In this document: positions 7,752 to 16,854 of the stretch, piece after piece
Numbering within the stretch: position 1 is the first letter of the stretch
Layout: each line of letters opens with the position of its first letter
Assembly (NCBI RefSeq): GCF_014230315.1
Contig: NZ_JACLAW010000017.1
Location: 1-64,000 of the forward strand
DNA: 64,000 nt
Direction of reading: 5' to 3'
Source: Novosphingobium flavum
Lineage (GTDB): Bacteria > Pseudomonadota > Alphaproteobacteria > Sphingomonadales > Sphingomonadaceae
Translations under genes and position numbers: made by a program
The notes under the pieces: model-generated
Told to the model about the DNA's origin: nothing
Seen by the model: only the letters and a program-made list of their open reading frames with translations
Databases searched by the model: none

Positions 7752-10700
7752 GTGCCCAGCCAGCCGCCTTTCGCCGCGTTCTGCCCGGCGCTTGCAAGCG
7801 CCGATCCGCTGCGCCGCTCCATCGCGGCCGCCTGCCGCCGCCCCGAGCCGGACTGCCTGCCGCCGCTGCTCGCCGAGGCCGAAGTGCCGCCGGCCCTGAA
7901 GGACGCGATCGCGGCGACGGCCACGGCCCTCGTCAACGCCCTGCGCCGTGGCGGCAAGCGCGGCGGGGTCGAGGCGCTGGTGCACGAATATTCGCTGTCG
8001 AGCCAGGAAGGCGTTGCCCTGATGTGCCTGGCCGAGGCCCTGCTCAGGATTCCCGACGACGCCACCCGCAATGCCCTGATCCGCGACAAGGTGGCCGGAG
8101 CCAACTGGCAAGCCCACCTCGGCGAGGGCCGCTCACTGTTCGTCAACGCCGCAACCTGGGGCCTGGTGGTGACCGGCAGGCTGGTGGGCAGCATTGACGA
8201 GAAGGGGCTCCTTGCCGCCCTGACCCGGCTGGCGGCCCGGGCGGGCGAGCCGGTGATCCGCCACGCGGTCGATCTCGCCATGCAGATGATGGGCGAGCAG
8301 TTCGTGAGCGGCGAGACCATCGCGGAAGCGCTGAAGCGCAGCCGGGCGCGCGAGCACGAGGGTTTCACCTACAGCTACGACATGCTGGGCGAAGCGGCGG
8401 TAACCGCCGCCGACGCGCGGCGTTACCTTGCCGCCTATACCGCCGCGATCCATGCCATCGGCGCGGCTTCGGCCGGGCGCGGGCCGGTGGCCGGGCCGGG
8501 GATCTCGATCAAGCTGTCCGCCCTGCACCCGCGCTATGTGCGCGGGCAGGCCGAGCGGGTGATGAGCGAACTGCTGCCGCGCCTGCGGGGGCTGGCGGCA
8601 CTGGCACGGGACTATGGCATCGGCCTCAACATCGACGCCGAGGAGGCCGACCGGCTCGAGCTGTCGCTTGACCTGCTCGAAGCGCTCGCACTCGATCCGG
8701 GCCTTGCCGGGTGGGATGGCCTCGGCTTCGTGGTCCAGGCCTATGGCAAGCGCTGCCCGGCGGTGATCGACTGGATCGCTGCGCTGGCCCGGCGGGCGGG
8801 GCGGCGGATCATGGTCCGCCTCGTCAAGGGCGCCTACTGGGACAGCGAGATCAAGCGGGCGCAGCTCGATGGGCTCGCCGACTTTCCGGTCTATACCCGC
8901 AAGGTCCATACCGACGTTGCCTATATCGCCTGCGCGCGGCGGCTGCTGGCGGCGCGCGATGCGGTCTATCCGCAGTTCGCCACGCACAATGCCCAGACCG
9001 TGGCCACGATCTTCCACCTCGCGGGAGAGCGCTTCGCGCCGGGCGACTACGAGTTCCAGTGCCTCCACGGCATGGGCGAGCCGCTCTACGAGCAGGTGGT
9101 CGGCGCGGCGGGGCTGGGCCGCCCGTGCCGGATCTATGCCCCGGTCGGGACTCACGAGACCTTGCTGGCCTATCTCGTGCGCCGCCTGCTTGAGAACGGG
9201 GCCAATTCCTCCTTCGTCCACCGCATCGGCGACGAGACCGTGCCGGTCGGCGAACTGGTCCGCGATCCGGTGGACGAGGCGCGCGCGATCGTGCCGCCGG
9301 GCAGCCCCCATCCCGCCGTGCTGCTGCCGCGCGACATCCTCGGCAAGCGGCGCAATTCGGCGGGCTTCGACCTGACCGACGCGGCCGTGCTGGAGCGGTT
9401 GGCGGCGACCTTGCAGGAGAGCGCGGCGCAGCGCTGGTCCGCTCGCCCGCTGCTGGCGGACCCGGCGCCGGGCGTGGGCGCCGCGCCGCGCCCGATCGCC
9501 AATCCCGCCGACCTGCGCGACCTCGTCGGCATGGTGGCCGAGGCCAGCGCGGCGCAGGTGGCGCGGGCCGGGGCGGCGGCGGCGCGCCATGCCGGTGGAT
9601 GGGCCTGCACCCCGGCGGCCGAACGCGCCGCCATGCTGGAGCGCGCCGGCGATCTTATCGAAGAACGCGGGCCTGTCCTGCTCGGCCTGATCATCCGCGA
9701 GGCGGGCAAGTCCTGCGCCAATGCCGTGGCGGAAGTGCGCGAGGCCGTGGACTTCCTGCGCTACTATGCCGCCGAGGCGCGGCGCGGGCTTGGCGCGGAC
9801 ACGGAGCCGCTCGGCCCGGTCGCCTGCATCAGCCCGTGGAACTTCCCGCTGGCGATCTTCACCGGCCAGGTCGCGGCGGCACTGGCCGCGGGCAACCCGG
9901 TGATCGCCAAGCCGGCCGAAGAGACCCCGCTGATCGCGGCGGAGGCCGTGCGCCTGCTCCACGCGGCGGGCATTCCGCAAGGCGTGCTGCAATTCCTGCC
10001 CGGCGACGGGACGATCGGCGCGGCGCTGGTGGCCGATCCCCATGTGGCCGGGGTGATGTTCACCGGCTCGACCGAGGCAGCCCGCGCGATCAACGCCAGC
10101 CTTGCGCGGCGGGCGGGCGAAGAGGGCCGCGGGGTGATCCCGCTGGTGGCCGAGACCGGCGGGCAGAACGCGATGATCGTCGATAGCTCGGCCCTGGCCG
10201 AACAGGTCACCGCCGACGTCATGGCCTCGGCCTTCGACAGCGCGGGCCAGCGCTGTTCCGCCCTGCGGGTGCTGTTCCTGCAGGAGGAGATCGCCGGGCG
10301 CCAGCTGGCCATGCTCAAGGGCGCGCTGGCCGAACTGGCGGTGGGCAATCCCGACCGTCTCGCCAGCGACATCGGGCCGGTGATCTCGGCCGAGGCCCAA
10401 TCCGCGATCGAGGCCCATGTCGGGCGGATGGCAGCGGCGGGCTGCCCGGTGCACCGCCTGCCGCTGCCGCCCGAATGCGCGCAAGGCACTTTCGTGGCAC
10501 CCACGATCATCGAGATCGACGATATCGCCCGGCTGAAGCGCGAGGTGTTCGGGCCGGTGCTCCACGTCGTCCGCTATTCGCGCAGGGACCTCGGCGCCGT
10601 GATCGCCGACATCAATGCCACCGGCTATGCCTTGACTTTCGGCCTGCACACCCGGCTCGAGGAAACCGTGACCCGCGTGCGCGAGCCGATCGCGGCGGGC

Positions 10701-11396
10701 AATGTCTATATCAACCGCAACGTGATCGGCGCGGTGGTCGGGGTCCAGCCGTTCGGGGGCGGCGGTCTTTCGGGCACCGGCCCCAAGGCGGGCGGGCCGC
10801 TGGCGCTGGGCCGGCTGGTGCGCGGCGCGCCGGCGGAAACCCCGCGCGGGGCGGGGGCAACGCCGCTGCTGGGCGAACTCCAACGCTGGCTGGCCGGGCG
10901 CGGCGAAGCCGACCTTGCGACGAGCGCCCGCGCCGCCGGACAGGCCTCGCCGCTCGGCTTCAGCACCGAGCTGCCCGGCCCGGTGGGCGAGCGCAACCTC
11001 TATGCGATCCGCCCGCGCGGCAGGGTTTTGCTGCGGCCCACGACGCGCGATGGGCTGGTGCGCCAGTTGATCGCGGCGCTGGCCGGCGGCAACCGAGCGG
11101 TGGTCGTGGGCCCGGCATGGCTGGATGCGGAGCTGGCCGTGCTGCCGGCCCCGCTCCGCGCCGTGATCGAACGCGCCGCCGACATCCCGACTGGCACGGA
11201 CTTCGCCGCCGCCCTGATCGAGCAGGTCGGGCCCGAATGGCTGGCCAGACTGGCCGCCCGGCCGGGGCCGATCCCGCTGGTCCAGTCGCCGCAGGCGGGC
11301 GGGGACTATCGTCTCGACTGGCTGGTGGAGGAAGTGTCCACCTCGATCAACACCACCGCCGCGGGCGGCAATGCCAGCCTGATGGCGCTGGTCTGA
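7752..11396 (+). CDS. putA: Bifunctional proline dehydrogenase / glutamate semialdehyde dehydrogenase
   Basis: About 1214 residues. It oxidises proline to glutamate through pyrroline-5-carboxylate, using FAD and then NAD. An N-terminal helical domain is followed by the proline dehydrogenase barrel (LNIDAEEADRLELS, VRLVKGAYWDSEIKRAQ, YAPVGTHETLLAYLVRRLLE) and the aldehyde dehydrogenase domain (catalytic Glu in LVAETGGQNAMI, about residue 801; Cys in SAGQRCSALR, about 835). A C-terminal stretch resembling a second ALDH fold ends the protein. There is no N-terminal ribbon-helix-helix repressor domain, so it is the bifunctional form. No ATG is available near the start. GTG 7752 is chosen, with TTG 7728 (overlapping the lyase gene) as the alternative. 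Confidence 0.95.
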   Translation: MPSQPPFAAFCPALASADPLRRSIAAACRRPEPDCLPPLLAEAEVPPALKDAIAATATALVNALRRGGKRGGVEALVHEYSLSSQEGVALMCLAEALLRIPDDATRNALIRDKVAGANWQAHLGEGRSLFVNAATWGLVVTGRLVGSIDEKGLLAALTRLAARAGEPVIRHAVDLAMQMMGEQFVSGETIAEALKRSRAREHEGFTYSYDMLGEAAVTAADARRYLAAYTAAIHAIGAASAGRGPVAGPGISIKLSALHPRYVRGQAERVMSELLPRLRGLAALARDYGIGLNIDAEEADRLELSLDLLEALALDPGLAGWDGLGFVVQAYGKRCPAVIDWIAALARRAGRRIMVRLVKGAYWDSEIKRAQLDGLADFPVYTRKVHTDVAYIACARRLLAARDAVYPQFATHNAQTVATIFHLAGERFAPGDYEFQCLHGMGEPLYEQVVGAAGLGRPCRIYAPVGTHETLLAYLVRRLLENGANSSFVHRIGDETVPVGELVRDPVDEARAIVPPGSPHPAVLLPRDILGKRRNSAGFDLTDAAVLERLAATLQESAAQRWSARPLLADPAPGVGAAPRPIANPADLRDLVGMVAEASAAQVARAGAAAARHAGGWACTPAAERAAMLERAGDLIEERGPVLLGLIIREAGKSCANAVAEVREAVDFLRYYAAEARRGLGADTEPLGPVACISPWNFPLAIFTGQVAAALAAGNPVIAKPAEETPLIAAEAVRLLHAAGIPQGVLQFLPGDGTIGAALVADPHVAGVMFTGSTEAARAINASLARRAGEEGRGVIPLVAETGGQNAMIVDSSALAEQVTADVMASAFDSAGQRCSALRVLFLQEEIAGRQLAMLKGALAELAVGNPDRLASDIGPVISAEAQSAIEAHVGRMAAAGCPVHRLPLPPECAQGTFVAPTIIEIDDIARLKREVFGPVLHVVRYSRRDLGAVIADINATGYALTFGLHTRLEETVTRVREPIAAGNVYINRNVIGAVVGVQPFGGGGLSGTGPKAGGPLALGRLVRGAPAETPRGAGATPLLGELQRWLAGRGEADLATSARAAGQASPLGFSTELPGPVGERNLYAIRPRGRVLLRPTTRDGLVRQLIAALAGGNRAVVVGPAWLDAELAVLPAPLRAVIERAADIPTGTDFAAALIEQVGPEWLARLAARPGPIPLVQSPQAGGDYRLDWLVEEVSTSINTTAAGGNASLMALV

Positions 11397-11453
11397 CCGC
11401 GACACCAACAGGGAGGGGCGATCGCGGCCTTGAATTTACTGCGCCATGTTTTT

Positions 11454-11467
11454 ATACCGGGAGGTAT
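11454..11467. promoter_or_regulatory. Inverted repeat over the TetR ribosome site
   Basis: ATACC-GGGA-GGTAT overlaps the GGGAGG ribosome site and the first bases of the TetR start codon. It could be a weak autoregulatory site or chance. It shares no strong similarity with the larger palindrome at 12132. Confidence 0.3.
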
Positions 11468-12065
11468 GGAAAAGCTCGCAACACGCGGTCGCCCTCGTCA
11501 ATTCGATCTGGATGAAGCCCTCGCAGCGGCGCTGCGCGTCTTCTGGACCAAGGGATATGAGGGCGCCTCGCTCAGCGACCTGACCGAGGTCATGGGGATC
11601 ACCCGGCCCAGCCTTTACGCCGCTTTCGGCAACAAGGAGAACCTGTTCCGTCAGGCGCTCGACCTCTACGAGCGCGAGAAGCTGGCCTATATCGGCAGGG
11701 CGATCGAGGCGCCGACGGCGCGCGCCGTGGCCGAGAACATGCTGTTTGGCGCGGTGGACACCGTCACCGGCAGCGAGTGCCGGGGCTGCATGGGCGTGAT
11801 CGCCTCGGTCGCCTGCCAGACGGTCGAACCCTCGATCCGGGATGACGTCAACAGCCGGGCCGAATCGGCCAAGCGCGTGATCGTCGATCGGTTCCAGCGC
11901 GCCATCGACGCGGGCGAATTCCACGGCCCGACCAATGCCGAGGCGATCACCCGTTACCTGATCGCGATCATGCAGGGCATGTCGGTCCAGGCCCAGTCCG
12001 GCGCGACCCGCGAAGAGCTGTTGCAGGTGGTCGAATCGGCCCTGGCGGCATGGCCGTCGCGCTAG
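11466..12065 (+). CDS. TetR/AcrR-family transcriptional regulator
   Basis: A protein of 199 residues. The N-terminal helix-turn-helix is clear (DEALAAALRVFWTKGYEGAS, then LSDLTEVMGITRPSLYAAFG and NKENLFRQAL). The C-terminal ligand domain contains a Cys-rich GSECRGCMGVIASVACQT stretch, as in AcrR-group regulators with a TetR_C33-like domain. ATG 11466 is chosen for its GGGAGG site; an in-frame TTG at 11430 is less likely. It directly precedes the RND pump genes in the same direction, and a palindrome lies in between, so it is the likely local repressor of the pump. Confidence 0.9.
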   Translation: MEKLATRGRPRQFDLDEALAAALRVFWTKGYEGASLSDLTEVMGITRPSLYAAFGNKENLFRQALDLYEREKLAYIGRAIEAPTARAVAENMLFGAVDTVTGSECRGCMGVIASVACQTVEPSIRDDVNSRAESAKRVIVDRFQRAIDAGEFHGPTNAEAITRYLIAIMQGMSVQAQSGATREELLQVVESALAAWPSR

Positions 12066-12131
12066 GCGGATTGCTGCGTTGCAGGAAAAAGTAACGATCG
12101 GTACAAAAAGCGCTTGACCTGAACGTCACAT

Positions 12132-12155
12132 TATATACTTATCGGTACATATATA
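12132..12155. promoter_or_regulatory. Palindromic operator in the RND pump promoter
   Basis: A 24-bp near-palindrome with TATATA at both ends (9 of 12 base pairs symmetric) is the size of known AcrR/TtgR-type operators. A TTGACC hexamer lies at 12114-12119, so the palindrome covers the expected -10 position. The 9-mer ATCGGTACA occurs inside it (12141-12149) and again at 12097-12105, 44 bp apart, which is about four helical turns. Together these support repression by the adjacent TetR protein. Confidence 0.6.
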
Positions 12156-12273
12156 AGGCTGCGTCGGTTTCCATCGGCGCAGTTTCTGTTCCAGACAGTC
12201 GCATGTTCGCGCTCGAAGCCCTGCCGCTTGCGGGAGCGCCGGGGGCATGCCGACTGTTCGCCGGGGGTAACCA

Positions 12274-13593
12274 ATGCTCGACACGCCATTCGACCGTTCT
12301 GACGAAGTTGCCGTCCACGCGCAGCACGACGATCCGGACGGATCGCCCGAAGCACGGCCCACCGCCGCCGACGCCCCCGCGCAAGGCTCCGGCAAGCGCC
12401 GGGTGTGGGTCGGCACATGGCTGGTCGTCGCCCTCGGCGCCGCATGGTGGCTGCTGCGCGGGGCCGTGCCCGTCATGCCGCAGGCGCCGGTCCCGGTGGT
12501 CTCCGCCGCCGTGCCGCTGCAGAAGCAGGTTACGGAGTGGAACGAGTACATCGGCCGCTTCGAGGCGAGCAAGAGCGTGGAGGTTCGCCCGCAGGTTTCC
12601 GGTCAGATCACCCAGGTCCTGTTCACCGACGGCCAGATGGTGAAGGCGGGCCAGCCGCTCTTCACGATCGATTCCCGCGCGCTGCGGGCCGCCCTCGCCC
12701 AAGCCCAGGCCGAAGCCGCGAAGGCCGGCAGCGCGCTCGCCCTGTCGCAGAACAACCTCGCCCGCGCCAGGCGCCTCGTCGCCGAGGACGCGGTGGCCGC
12801 GACCGAGATCGACCGGCTCGAGGCCGAAGTGCGTAACAACGCCGCAGCCCTCGCCGCCGCCCGCGCCCTGGCCAGCGCCCGGGCGATCGACGTCGGCTTC
12901 ACCACGGTGCGCGCGCCGATCTCAGGCCGGATTTCCGACCGCCGGATCGATGCCGGCAACCTCGTTTCGGGCGCCGGCGGCGCGGCGGCCACGCTGCTGA
13001 CCACGATCAACGCGGTCGACCCGGTCTATTTCGTCTTCACCGGCTCCGAGGCGCTCTACCTGAAGGCGCGCCGCGAAGGGCTGGGCAATGGCACCCCGGT
13101 GGAAATCCGCCTGCAGGACGAGAGCGACTATCGCTGGCACGGCGCGCTCGATTTCACCGACAACGGGCTCGACGCCGCATCGGGGACGATCCGCGCCCGC
13201 GCGGTGGTGCGCAATGGAGAGGCCTTCCTCGCGCCCGGTCTGTTCGGCCGGATGCGGCTGGCGAACGGTTCGCCGCGGACCACCCTGCTGGTGCCCGATA
13301 CCGCCGTCACCACCGACCAGACCCGCAAGCAATTGCTGGTGGTCGGCCCCGACGGCACGGTCGCGGCGCGAACGATCGAGCTTGGCCCGCTGGTCGGCGG
13401 CCTGAGGGTCATCGAACAGGGCCTGAAGCCGAGCGACCGGGTGATCATCAAGGGCGTCCAGATGGCCGTGCCGGGCCAGAAGGTCCGCGCAGAGCCCGGC
13501 CGGATCGCGCCCGATGCGCCTGGCGCCGCCCCGGCGGCGGACAGCCCGGCCCCGCCCGTATCCCGCGCAGCCGCCGCCACCTTCGCCAACTGA
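12274..13593 (+). CDS. RND efflux periplasmic adaptor subunit
   Basis: A protein of 439 residues with a hydrophilic N-terminal tail, one membrane anchor (WVGTWLVVALGAAWWLL, about residues 46-62) and the MexA/AcrA-type core: WNEYIGRFEASKSVEVRPQV, SGQITQVLFTDGQMVKAGQP (lipoyl part), a helical hairpin rich in Ala/Glu, and TTVRAPISGRISDRRIDAGN. The C-terminus is Pro/Ala-rich. It connects the RND pump at 13664 with the outer-membrane factor at 16855. The roughly 40-residue cytoplasmic tail before the anchor is longer than usual. Confidence 0.94.
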   Translation: MLDTPFDRSDEVAVHAQHDDPDGSPEARPTAADAPAQGSGKRRVWVGTWLVVALGAAWWLLRGAVPVMPQAPVPVVSAAVPLQKQVTEWNEYIGRFEASKSVEVRPQVSGQITQVLFTDGQMVKAGQPLFTIDSRALRAALAQAQAEAAKAGSALALSQNNLARARRLVAEDAVAATEIDRLEAEVRNNAAALAAARALASARAIDVGFTTVRAPISGRISDRRIDAGNLVSGAGGAAATLLTTINAVDPVYFVFTGSEALYLKARREGLGNGTPVEIRLQDESDYRWHGALDFTDNGLDAASGTIRARAVVRNGEAFLAPGLFGRMRLANGSPRTTLLVPDTAVTTDQTRKQLLVVGPDGTVAARTIELGPLVGGLRVIEQGLKPSDRVIIKGVQMAVPGQKVRAEPGRIAPDAPGAAPAADSPAPPVSRAAAATFAN

Positions 13594-13663
13594 TCCCGTC
13601 CACCGGCTTGCCTGACGGCGCGCTTTCGCCCGCGCCCCGGCAAGCCGCGCCCGGAGAACGCTC

Positions 13664-16600
13664 ATGCGCCTGTCCCGCTTCTTCATCGACCGCCCGATCT
13701 TCGCCGCCGTGATCGCGGTGCTGATCACCCTGATCGGGGCGATCGCCTATTTCTTCCTGCCGGTCAGCCAATACCCCGACATCGTCCCGCCGACGGTGAC
13801 GGTCAGCGCGGCCTATCCCGGCGCCTCGGCCGAGACGGTGGCCGATACCGTGGCCAACCCGATCGAGCAGGAGATCAACGGCGTCGACGGGATGCTCTAC
13901 CAGTCGAGCGAATCGACCGGTGACGGGCGGATGACGATCACCGTCACCTTCAAGGCCGGGACCGACCTCGATGCCGCGCAGGTTCTCGTGCAGAACCGCG
14001 TCGCCATTGCCGAGGCGCGGCTGCCCGAGGAAGTGCGCCGGCTTGGGATCGTGACCCGCAAGACGACACCCGACTTCCTGATGGTGGTCAATCTCGTCTC
14101 GCCCGACGGCTCGCTCGACCGGGCCTACATGTCCAACTACGCCCAGACCCGGATCAAGGACCGCCTCGCCCGGCTCGACGGGGTGGGCGACGTCCAGCTG
14201 TTCGGCCAGCGCGAACTGGCGATGCGGGTATGGATCGATCCCGGCCGCGCCGCCGCGCTGGGCCTGACCGGCAGCGACATCGTCAATGCCCTGCGCGCCC
14301 AGAACGTCCAGGTTGCCGCGGGCACGCTGGGCCAGCAGCCCAGCCCCGGCGCGGCCTTCCAGCTCAACGTCGAGACCCAGGGCCGCTTCACCGACCCCAG
14401 CCAGTTCGGCGACGTGGTGATCCGCACCGATGCGCAAGGCCGCCAGACCCGAGTGAACGATGTGGCACGGGTGGAAATCGGCGCGTCCGACTATGCCACC
14501 TCGGCCTATCTCGACCATCAGGAATCGGTGATCCTGCCGGTCTTCCAGAAGCCCGGCTCGAACGCGCTGAACGCCGCCGAGGGGGTCAAGGCGGCGATGG
14601 ACGAACTGTCCAAGTCCTTCCCCAAGGGGCTCGAATACCGGATCGTCTACAACCCGACCGAATTCATCTCGCAGTCGATCGACGCCGTGCTGCATACCCT
14701 GCTCGAAGCGGTTGTGCTGGTCGTCCTCGTGATCGTCGTCTTCCTGCAGAAGGCCCGCGCCTCGATCATCCCGGTGCTGGCGATCCCGATCTCGCTGGTC
14801 GGCACTTTCGCCGTGCTGGCGGTGGTCGGCTACTCGCTCAACAACCTGTCGCTGTTCGGGCTGGTGCTGGCGATCGGCATCGTGGTCGACGACGCGATCG
14901 TGGTGGTCGAGAACGTGGAGCGTAACCTTGCCGCCGGGCTGAGCCCGCTGGAGGCCGCGCGCCGCTCGATGGACGAGGTGGGCGAGGCGCTGATCGCCAT
15001 CGTTCTGGTGCTCTGCGCCGTCTTCGTGCCGACCCTGTTCATGGGCGGCCTCTCGGGCGAGTTCTACAAGCAGTTCGCGGTGACGATCTCGGCCGCGACC
15101 GTGATCTCGCTGATCGTCTCGCTCACCCTGTCCCCGGCGCTTTCGGCCCTGTTGCTCAAGCCGCATGAGCACCTGCCCGCCGATGCCCCGCGCTGGCGGC
15201 AGGCGATCGAGCGGGCAGGCGACCGCTTCAACGCGCTGTTCGAGCGCCTGTCGGCCGGCTACGCCCGCCTGACCACCCGCCTCGTGGCCATGCCGCGCCG
15301 TGTCATGCTCGCCTACGGCGTGCTGATCGGCCTCACCGGTCTGACCCTTGCTGCCACGCCGACCGGGTTCATCCCCCAGCAGGACCAGGGCTATTTCGTC
15401 AGCGTGATCCAGCTGCCGCCCGGTTCGGCAACCTCGCGCACCGATGCGGTGATGAAGCAGGTGGCCGAGCGCGTGCTCAAGATCGACGGGATCAAGGGCA
15501 CGGTCATGCTCTCGGGCTTCGACGGCACGACCCAGACCCAGTCCGCCAGCTCGGCCGCCGCCTACTGGGTGCTGGACGATTTCGCCTCCCGCCAGAAGAA
15601 GCACCTCTCGGTCGACGTGCTGGTGGACGAGGCCCGCAAGGCCACGGCCGACATCAACGAGGCGCGCCTGATGATCGTGAAGCCCCCGGTGATTCAGGGC
15701 ATCGGCTCGGCCGGCGGCTTTCGCATGATGCTGCAGGACAATTCGGGCAAGGGCTACCGCGCGATGCAGGAAGCGGCCAATGCGGTGATCGCCAAGGCCA
15801 ACGGCCAGCCGGGCCTCGCCGGGGTCTATACCTTCTTCGACACCGGCACGCCGCGCGTGCGCACCGACATCGACCGCGAGAAGGCGCAGATGCTGGGCGT
15901 TGCGCCGAGCGACGTGTTCGACACCCTGTCGGTCTATCTCGGCAGCGCCTTCGTCAACGACTTCAACCTGCTCGGCCGGACCTACCGGGTGACCGCACAG
16001 GCCGATGCCGGCCACCGCGCCGACATCAGCGACATCGCCGGGCTCTATACCCGCTCCAGCACCGGGGCGATGGTGCCGCTGGGATCGCTGGCGACATTCA
16101 CCGACACCACCGGGCCCTACCGCGTCTCGCGCTACAACCTGGCCCCGGCCGTGGCGATCGACGGCGATACGGCGCCGGGCGGATCGACCGGCAAATCGCT
16201 GCTGACGATGGAAAAGGTCGCGGCCGAAACCCTGCCGCAGGGCTATTCCACCGAATGGACCGGCATCGCCTACCAGCAGGCCATGACCGGCAACACGGCG
16301 GTCTATGTCTTCGGCCTTGCAGTGCTGCTCGTCTTCCTGGTGCTGGCGGCGCAGTACGAAAGCCTGATCATGCCGCTGGCGATCATCCTGATCGTGCCGA
16401 TGTGCATCCTCGCGGCGATGGTCGGCGTGAACCTCAGAGGCATGGACAACAATGTCCTGACCCAGATCGGGCTGGTCGTGCTGGTCGCCCTCTCGGCCAA
16501 GAACGCGATCCTGATCGTGGAATTTGCCCGGCAGGGCGAGAACCTGCACGGGCTTTCTCCGGCCGCGGCAGCGGTCGAGGCAGCGCGGACCCGTCTGCGC

Positions 16601-16843
16601 CCGATCCTGATGACCAGCTTCGCCTTCATCCTCGGCGCCGTGCCGCTGGTGATGGCGACCGGCGCCGGGGCCGAGCTGCGCCAGGCACTGGGCACCGCGG
16701 TCTGCTTCGGGATGCTCGGGGTGACCGGCTTCGGCCTCGTGTTCACCCCCACCTTCTACGTCGTCAGCCGGGCGCTGGGCGACTGGGCCGCCGCCCTGCG
16801 CCGCCGCGGTGCCGCGCCCGCCGCGCTGCAGCCGGCCGAATGA
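13664..16843 (+). CDS. RND multidrug efflux permease (HAE1 family)
   Basis: An inner-membrane proton-driven pump of 1059 residues. It begins MRLSRFFIDRPIFAAVIAVL, typical of HAE1 proteins. The paired proton-relay aspartates of helix 4 are at about residues 409-410 (GIVVDDAIVVVENVERN). The porter domain contains GTTQTQSASSAAAYW, and the C-terminal helices include ALSAKNAILIVEFA. Length and motifs match AcrB/MexF-like pumps. It lies 70 bp after the adaptor gene, and its stop overlaps a possible start of the outer-membrane factor. The exported compounds cannot be predicted. Confidence 0.96.
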   Translation: MRLSRFFIDRPIFAAVIAVLITLIGAIAYFFLPVSQYPDIVPPTVTVSAAYPGASAETVADTVANPIEQEINGVDGMLYQSSESTGDGRMTITVTFKAGTDLDAAQVLVQNRVAIAEARLPEEVRRLGIVTRKTTPDFLMVVNLVSPDGSLDRAYMSNYAQTRIKDRLARLDGVGDVQLFGQRELAMRVWIDPGRAAALGLTGSDIVNALRAQNVQVAAGTLGQQPSPGAAFQLNVETQGRFTDPSQFGDVVIRTDAQGRQTRVNDVARVEIGASDYATSAYLDHQESVILPVFQKPGSNALNAAEGVKAAMDELSKSFPKGLEYRIVYNPTEFISQSIDAVLHTLLEAVVLVVLVIVVFLQKARASIIPVLAIPISLVGTFAVLAVVGYSLNNLSLFGLVLAIGIVVDDAIVVVENVERNLAAGLSPLEAARRSMDEVGEALIAIVLVLCAVFVPTLFMGGLSGEFYKQFAVTISAATVISLIVSLTLSPALSALLLKPHEHLPADAPRWRQAIERAGDRFNALFERLSAGYARLTTRLVAMPRRVMLAYGVLIGLTGLTLAATPTGFIPQQDQGYFVSVIQLPPGSATSRTDAVMKQVAERVLKIDGIKGTVMLSGFDGTTQTQSASSAAAYWVLDDFASRQKKHLSVDVLVDEARKATADINEARLMIVKPPVIQGIGSAGGFRMMLQDNSGKGYRAMQEAANAVIAKANGQPGLAGVYTFFDTGTPRVRTDIDREKAQMLGVAPSDVFDTLSVYLGSAFVNDFNLLGRTYRVTAQADAGHRADISDIAGLYTRSSTGAMVPLGSLATFTDTTGPYRVSRYNLAPAVAIDGDTAPGGSTGKSLLTMEKVAAETLPQGYSTEWTGIAYQQAMTGNTAVYVFGLAVLLVFLVLAAQYESLIMPLAIILIVPMCILAAMVGVNLRGMDNNVLTQIGLVVLVALSAKNAILIVEFARQGENLHGLSPAAAAVEAARTRLRPILMTSFAFILGAVPLVMATGAGAELRQALGTAVCFGMLGVTGFGLVFTPTFYVVSRALGDWAAALRRRGAAPAALQPAE

Positions 16844-16854
16844 GGATCACCACC

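Noticed and set aside
8133..11408. A 1091-codon open frame antisense to putA
   Set aside because: It mirrors codon structure of the real gene in high-GC DNA, is full of Arg/His/Gly with no domain, and putA on the other strand is certain.
13448..16549. A 1033-codon open frame antisense to the RND pump
   Set aside because: His/Arg/Asp-rich shadow of a well-conserved pump gene; no family motif.
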